From Echria macrotheca (taxonomy: Eukaryota; Ascomycota; Sordariomycetes; Sordariales; Schizotheciaceae), in NCBI GenBank assembly GCA_030411725.1, contig MU839841.1, positions 62,001-126,000 on the forward strand: 64,000 bases of DNA. The letters are read 5' to 3'. The notes beneath the pieces were generated by a model. The model saw only the letters and a program-made list of their open reading frames with translations. It was not told the origin of the DNA and searched no databases. How positions within the stretch are numbered: the stretch's first letter is position 1; every line of letters begins with the position of its first letter. Below, piece after piece: positions 58,664 through 64,000 of this stretch. The translations under genes were made by a program, and so were the position numbers.

Positions 58664-59662
58664 AAGCTACTGCTCGCGCTACAATGCTGCTGTCAGAAAA
58701 CTCGTCTGACCGGCGGATGACAGACACAAGTTAAATACATGGGAAGGGTCTAGGCTTCCATAGAATAGAGCAAAGCAAGCAGGGCGGGGCATACCTGAGC
58801 TTCTGTCTGATGCATAAAGCAATTAAGGATCTTGAAACGGGAGAAACCGACAGGCCCGAAGCCGGCAAATCAACGTCGACAAATGCCTGTTGATAGGCTA
58901 TAAGAGCATCTTGACAAGTGGGATGCAAAGAAACGAGCTCCCGGTAACCTGTTTCGCTAGTAGTACTAGGCTCGGAGCTCTTGAAGTTGCATGCTCGTCC
59001 CCGAGGTTGACTTTCACAACGATGATGTTAGTCAGGTCAAGAGACGCCTCATCAGCCCCCGGCTGGCTTGGCAGCTGATAACACCCCCTGACGCGTCTTA
59101 TCCGGCTGGAGATGGCGTGTGGACAACTTCGAACAGCCAACAACAACCTTTGCAGTGCTCAGGATTCGGCCACCAACCAGAATATTGGGAAGGAGATATT
59201 GTTTGTTCAACTGGTATCATGTACAGTAAGCAGTTGCACAAATGATTGGCAAGACGCCAGGCCACGGCAGAGGTGCATCGGGATGGACTGGTACCTGGAC
59301 GACGAGCTCCAGAAGGTCACATGCCCCCGCAGGACAAGAGCTCGCCTGCGGCTGCTGCATGCAGATAGGACAGAAGTACCTCCCACGCAGAATTGGCGTG
59401 GGTGTACAGATCTTTAACTGCGCACTAACGTGATCGAACCGCACCGATAAGGGCCACTGATTGGCGGTGGCGGTCCGGCCATCGGTTGCCCTCCGTCGCT
59501 GCCTCGTCATCTGGCACGAGACGCGCGGGGACTCCAAAACCACCTCTTCCTTTACGCCGTCACATCACCACCTGGATGCAATCTCACCGAAACCTATACG
59601 CGACCAGTACCGCTCTTTCCTTTGTCTCCCGGTAGAAGGATACGGCACTCCGAAGTGTTACC
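58664..59662. other. Divergent intergenic region, VPS9 / ATG15 genes
   Basis: 1.0 kb between divergent start codons; probable promoters of both genes. No frame with a recognisable domain. Confidence 0.5.
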
Positions 59663-61732
59663 ATGTTTTGGAGGCGGAGGAAGGCGGATTCAACATGCAG
59701 CTCGGCCGGCAAAGTCACGGCCCAGTTGCTACTCTCCTTCCTCGCCCTCTCGCCAGTCTCGGCCGCCGGTAACAACCACGCCGCCGCCCATGCCGCCATA
59801 CCCATCGAGGCCGCCCCGATACCGCCGCTTCTCCCAGAACTGCCATCCCCTGCCGAGCACATCTTTGTAAGTTTGTCTATTCCGCTGCTAACAACGACAC
59901 TGACGTGTTGTGACGTCAGACACTCCGACACATCTACCACCATGGGACATACAGACATCCCAACCTCCATCGAAAGATGGATGTTGTCAAAAGCGACGCC
60001 GATGTTTGGCTAGCTGCCGAGGACGGTTACGAGGAGGAGCGGATTGGGCCACTCAAAGCGCGCAGCAGCTCGATGCGGATACAGCGGCTGGTTGACCGAA
60101 GACCGAGCGTGGTGGACCCGATGGTTGCCATGGCGCGAGAACGGGGGTACGTCTCGGTCTCATCCCCGGAGGCGTGGACGATGGACGACGTTCCCGGACC
60201 CAACATCACCGATAAGGGCACGGTCTTGAGTCTGGCGCTGATGGCAGCGAATGCATATGTGGAGAAGCCAGGCGACGCGGATTGGGAGGAGGTCGGGGTC
60301 CCGTTCAACAGAAGTGCCGACTTTGGTTGGGAAGGCGATGGACTGCGGGGGCATATCTGGGCCGATCAGACCAACTCGACGATAGTGATCGGCTTGAAGG
60401 GCACCTCCCCTGCGGTTTTCGACGGCGACGGAACGACGACCAATGACAAAGTCAACGACAATCTATTCTTCAGCTGCTGTTGTGCGCAGCAAGGGCCGTG
60501 GACGTGGCACCAGGTTTGCGACTGTGCAACCGGGACGTACTCGTGCAACAACACGTGCGTCGTTCAGGCACTGCGTGAGGAGAACCGGTACTACCAAGCA
60601 GCACGCGAGCTCTACGCCAACGTGACGGAGCTGTACCCGAATTCCAAGATTTGGCTCGCGGGTCACTCGCTTGGCGGCGCCGTCAGCTCGATGCTTGGTC
60701 TTACCTACGGTGTACCAGTCGTTACGTTCCAAGCTGTACCCGAGGCTCTTCCAGCCAGTCGACTTGGGCTTCCGATACCTCCCGGCTCCGACCCGGACGC
60801 ACCGCAAACAAGAGAATACACTGGGGCGTTCCATTTCGGGCATACTGCCGATCCTATTTATATCGGCACCTGCAACGGAGCAACAGCCTCGTGCTCATTT
60901 GGCGGCTATGCGTTGGAGTCTGCTTGCCACACTGGCCGGGAATGTGTCTACGACACGGTTGGTGACAAGGGATGGCGGGTCGGAATTGGCACGCACAAGA
61001 TTCGGTCTGTCATCCACGATGTGATCATGAAGTACGATACGGTGCCGGAGTGCAAGTTCACCCCAGAGTGTCGGGATTGCGGAAATTGGAAGATGTATGA
61101 GAGTAACGGGACTGAGACGACAACCTCTTCGACGTCATCATCGACATCGACCAAGAGCCGAACTCGCACGGAAACGTGCAAGACACCGTAAGTTTGATGC
61201 TGTTGAGGCCTTTTGACCTGCTAACAGCAACAGGGGTTGGTGGGGATGTCTTGACGAAACCACCACGACGACAGGCACGCATACTTCGACGGAAGTCACG
61301 ACAACATCTACCAAGACGTGTGAAACACCGTAAGTGAAATTGCCAACAACTGGTTTGTGTGTGCTGACATGGTTCAGGGGCTGGTTTGGTTGCAAGGACA
61401 GGACGACAAGCACAACGACGACCACTTCGACGAGGCCAGTTGAGCCTACGCAAACGTCCACAACAACTAGCACCACGTGCCTCACGCCTGGAAAGTTCTG
61501 GGGGTGCTACGATAGGACATCAACCATGATTGACGGACCAACATCATCCCCGTCACAAACGATTACTCCACCGCCGACCTTACCCACATCAGTGCCCACT
61601 TCGACGGTAGCTCCGACGGAGGCTCCAACGGAAACACCGCCGACAAGCTCGGCCAAGTGCCTTCGCCGCACGTGGTACGGCATGTGCGCAGAATGGGATA
61701 ATGATTCCGAGGAGACAAGGATGGATATGTAG
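59663..61732 (+). CDS. ATG15: Vacuolar lipase ATG15 (autophagic-body phospholipase)
   Basis: Exons 59663-59866, 59920-61187, 61234-61329 and 61378-61732; 640 residues. ATG15 is delivered through the multivesicular body pathway to the vacuole, where it degrades the membranes of autophagic and Cvt bodies. The N-terminus has a signal-anchor helix (about residues 15-35). The class-3 lipase core has GHSLGG with nucleophile Ser318 (WLAGHSLGGAV), Asp in FGHTADPIYIG and His in THKIRSVIHDVI. TLRHIYHHGTYRHP is the usual fungal ATG15 entry block. The C-terminal tail has three Cys-containing repeats, TPGWWGC, TPGWFGC and TPGKFWGC, separated by Thr/Ser-rich linkers. Introns 2 and 3 sit at the same codon position in the first two repeats. 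Several N-x-S/T sites are present, as expected for a luminal protein. Confidence 0.95.
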
Positions 61733-62278
61733 AGAGATTGTGAATTTGGGGTTGCATTGTATTTTATTCTGCAGGGTCGGTTGGGACTGCGATCAAGGCG
61801 TACAGCATTGGCTGGTTGGGTAGCTACAGAGATACAGTACAGCAGGACAGGATTGGGAGTTGGCTGGGAACCAGGAGTTTTTGAGGCTATTGGCCATACA
61901 TAGGTACAAGTACATACATACATTCAATCTCACGAAACGTCGTGGTACGACGACTGGAATCGACTGGAGCTGAGCTGAGCAATTCGCCTTGGATTTACGG
62001 GAGGGGGGTGGAGTCGGGAGGTACCTGACCAGCTGATTCTGCACTTTTCCCCAGAACTATCAATCAGCGAATGCCCGATGGCCGCATATGCAAACTTCGC
62101 CCCACTACCACCTCGCTGCAGGAGTCTTGATTAGCGGTATAAGTCGAGGCCAGCTGCACTGCCATTGCTTTTGCTGGAGGCGAACCCGTCCGTACTTTGC
62201 CCTGAGAAAGTCAACCCGTCCATCCCCCGCGCGGCCGCCAGCGTACGACTTGTGACAAGTCGACGACAGGCCGGGACG
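61733..62278. other. Intergenic region between ATG15 and the right-edge RING gene
   Basis: 546 nt. It should contain the ATG15 3' region (short TACA tract near 61912-61923) and the promoter of the next gene. Nothing else is recognised. Confidence 0.5.
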
Positions 62279-64000
62279 ATGGAGTCGTCCAAACCTACGG
62301 CGGCCACAAGTCTCGAGGCCGAGTTAACATGTTCTGTAAGTTTGTTCTATCTTTGACCCCCCTCCACGCCCGACAATCTACAACCCCGCCCCGCAGCTTG
62401 TGAACTGGGTCTGCAACTGACAAAAGCCCACAAAAAGATTTGCACCGAGCTGCTTTACCAACCGCTGACGCTGCTCGACTGCCTACACACATTCTGCGCC
62501 GCCTGTCTCAAGGAGTGGTTCGCATGGCAGGCGCAACGAGCCGAGGGCGCCCCGGTGCCGCCGGCGCCCGAGACGCCCGTGTTTACGTGCCCGTCGTGCC
62601 GGGACGGCGTGCGCGACACCAAGCACGATGCGCGCGTGGCGACGCTGCTCGATATGTTCCTGGCGCTGAACCCGGACAAGGCGCGCTCGCAGGAGGACCG
62701 CGCCGATATGGACCGCCGCTATAAGAAGGGCGATCGCGTCATGCCCCATCTCAAGTTTCTTGATCGTACCGAGGAGCAGAAGCGGCTGGATGCCGAGGAG
62801 AGGAGGCTTATTGAGGAGGTGCAGCAGCTTAGTCTGCGTGATGCCCTGGCTGCGGCTGAGCGGGCGGATCGTGCGTCTAGGGCGCGTGGGAGGAGGGATG
62901 GTGGTGAACGGAGGGGCGGTGAGCGGAGGGCGCAGAGTGCGAATTTGAGGGTTGATACGACTGCCGGGGAGGAGAGGAGGCGGAGGAGCGAGTCGAGGAA
63001 CCGTGGTGCGGCGCATGCTCCGGCTCCGGCTCCGGCTGCGGCTCCGGCCCCAGGTTCGGCGGCGGCGGCCGTTGATGCGGTCCGAGCGCGGCAGGTGGAG
63101 CATCAGAGTTCGCTGCGGTCGCTGATCAGCGCCGAGGGTGCCGGCACAAGGGATATCGAGCGTGAGATTGAGGAATTTACGCGGCAGATCCAGGAGGAGG
63201 GACTGTTGGATGGGTTGGATCTGGACAACATCGATCTGAGGAGCAACGATGAGCTCAGCAGGAGGATCACCGAGGCATATCGACGGCGCTACCGGGAGAG
63301 GTCGAGGGCTGACGGAGGCAGGCGGAGCAATGCGAGCGCGCATTCGCAACGGTCGGAGCGATCGACAAGGCCGAGGGCACATACGGGCGAGACGTCGCGG
63401 CCAACGAGCCGTCACGGTGGACACTCGTCGAGGCCACCGTCGGCCAGTAGTAGTGACGAGCGTGGGCGTTATCCGCCCTCAAGCTCGACACATCTGGAAG
63501 TCGGTGAGCCCGCCCGTCGGCGGCGTACTCCGAGTGGGAGTCGCAGCGCTACGGCCCCCGTACCGGCCACACAACCCGAGACCCGGGGTGTAACGGCCCG
63601 CTCGCAGACCGACTTGGCCCAGCGGCCCAGTGTGGGCGTCATCGCGGCCGAGGCTCGCAGTTCGAGCTCGCCCACTACTGTTACATCAGCGCCACTAGGC
63701 CGGGGTGATTCTCCCGATCACAGGGACCACCGGGGCGCCTCGTTCGGGTCCCGAGCGGCAGCTGGCCTGGGCATAACGCAACCACCGATCGATCCCGGGT
63801 CCGATTCGGACTCCCGGAGCCGGATCAAGCCTCCTCGGCCGGCCAATCTCGTCACTGGACAGATCTCGCCGACTATCGGCCCCACATCCGGTCCCTTGAG
63901 TCCCGGTCTTTCCACTCCGCCGCTATCATCACCCCGGCGCGCCCCACTGCCACGGTACAAAGAACCGCTGGTCAACTGCAACGGATGTGCCAAGCAGCAC
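62279..64000 (+). CDS. C3HC4 RING-finger protein (partial at right edge)
   Basis: Exon 1 62279-62335 and exon 2 from 62438, open to the window end. The acceptor at 62437 rather than the CAG at 62395-62397 restores a perfect RING: ELTCS joined to ICTELLYQPLTLLDCLHTFC. Zinc ligands Cys18, Cys21, Cys34, His36, Cys39, Cys42, Cys70, Cys73 (C3HC4). The RING is followed by an LNPDKARSQEDRADMDRRYKKGD segment seen in a fungal E3 ligase group. Then come Arg/Glu-rich helices, a long disordered Ser/Arg/Pro region, and at the edge NCNGCAKQH, the start of another Cys-rich unit. Probably an E3 ubiquitin ligase; substrate unknown. The domain order resembles cell-cycle checkpoint RING proteins but no FHA domain is present in the visible part. 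Confidence 0.83.

Noticed and set aside
1..64000. CRISPR arrays, rRNA or tRNA genes, intact transposons
   Set aside because: No regularly spaced repeats, no reverse transcriptase or transposase motifs and no convincing tRNA boxes were found by reading both strands.

Overview
The window is nuclear DNA of a filamentous ascomycete, most likely a sordariomycete. Genes are single-copy and evenly spread, with GT-AG introns of about 45-190 nt. Branch-point-like CTAAC/CTGAC motifs precede several acceptors. The set includes fungal families: a Zn2Cys6 regulator, ATG15, an MKK1-type MAPKK, a septin-like GTPase and an alpha-actinin with EF-hands. No species is assigned.

Nineteen protein-coding genes are supported; two run off the edges. 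Left part (0-20 kb): a CLC chloride channel (first exon only), a neurochondrin-type protein, a Zn2Cys6 transcription factor, a 5.4-kb stretch without genes, then KRI1, a Rab5-type GTPase and a RING protein with RGG and RS/RD tails. Middle (20-46 kb): a septin-like GTPase with a C-terminal membrane segment converges on alpha-actinin. PUS7, an MKK1-type kinase and DBP8 follow. Next come a divergent pair (ACMSD-type amidohydrolase and 2-oxoglutarate/Fe(II) oxygenase), a DNAJC17/Cwf23-type J-protein and CAF17. Right part (46-64 kb): two gene-poor blocks of 5.3 and 4.5 kb surround one acidic protein of unknown function. They are followed by a VPS9-domain protein, ATG15 and a C3HC4 RING protein cut by the right edge.

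Functionally the window is mostly housekeeping. Ribosome and RNA work is covered by KRI1, DBP8, PUS7 and probably the J-protein and the RBBP6-like RING protein. Endosome and vacuole work is covered by Rab5, the VPS9 protein, ATG15 and possibly the CLC channel. Septum or actin functions may be covered by the septin-like protein and alpha-actinin. The only pair that looks like a small accessory metabolic unit is the amidohydrolase/oxygenase pair. No tRNA, rRNA, CRISPR array or intact transposon was recognised. Exon limits were placed by hand from frame, splice signals and family conservation. I ran no similarity search or folding, so family names rest on recognised motifs.
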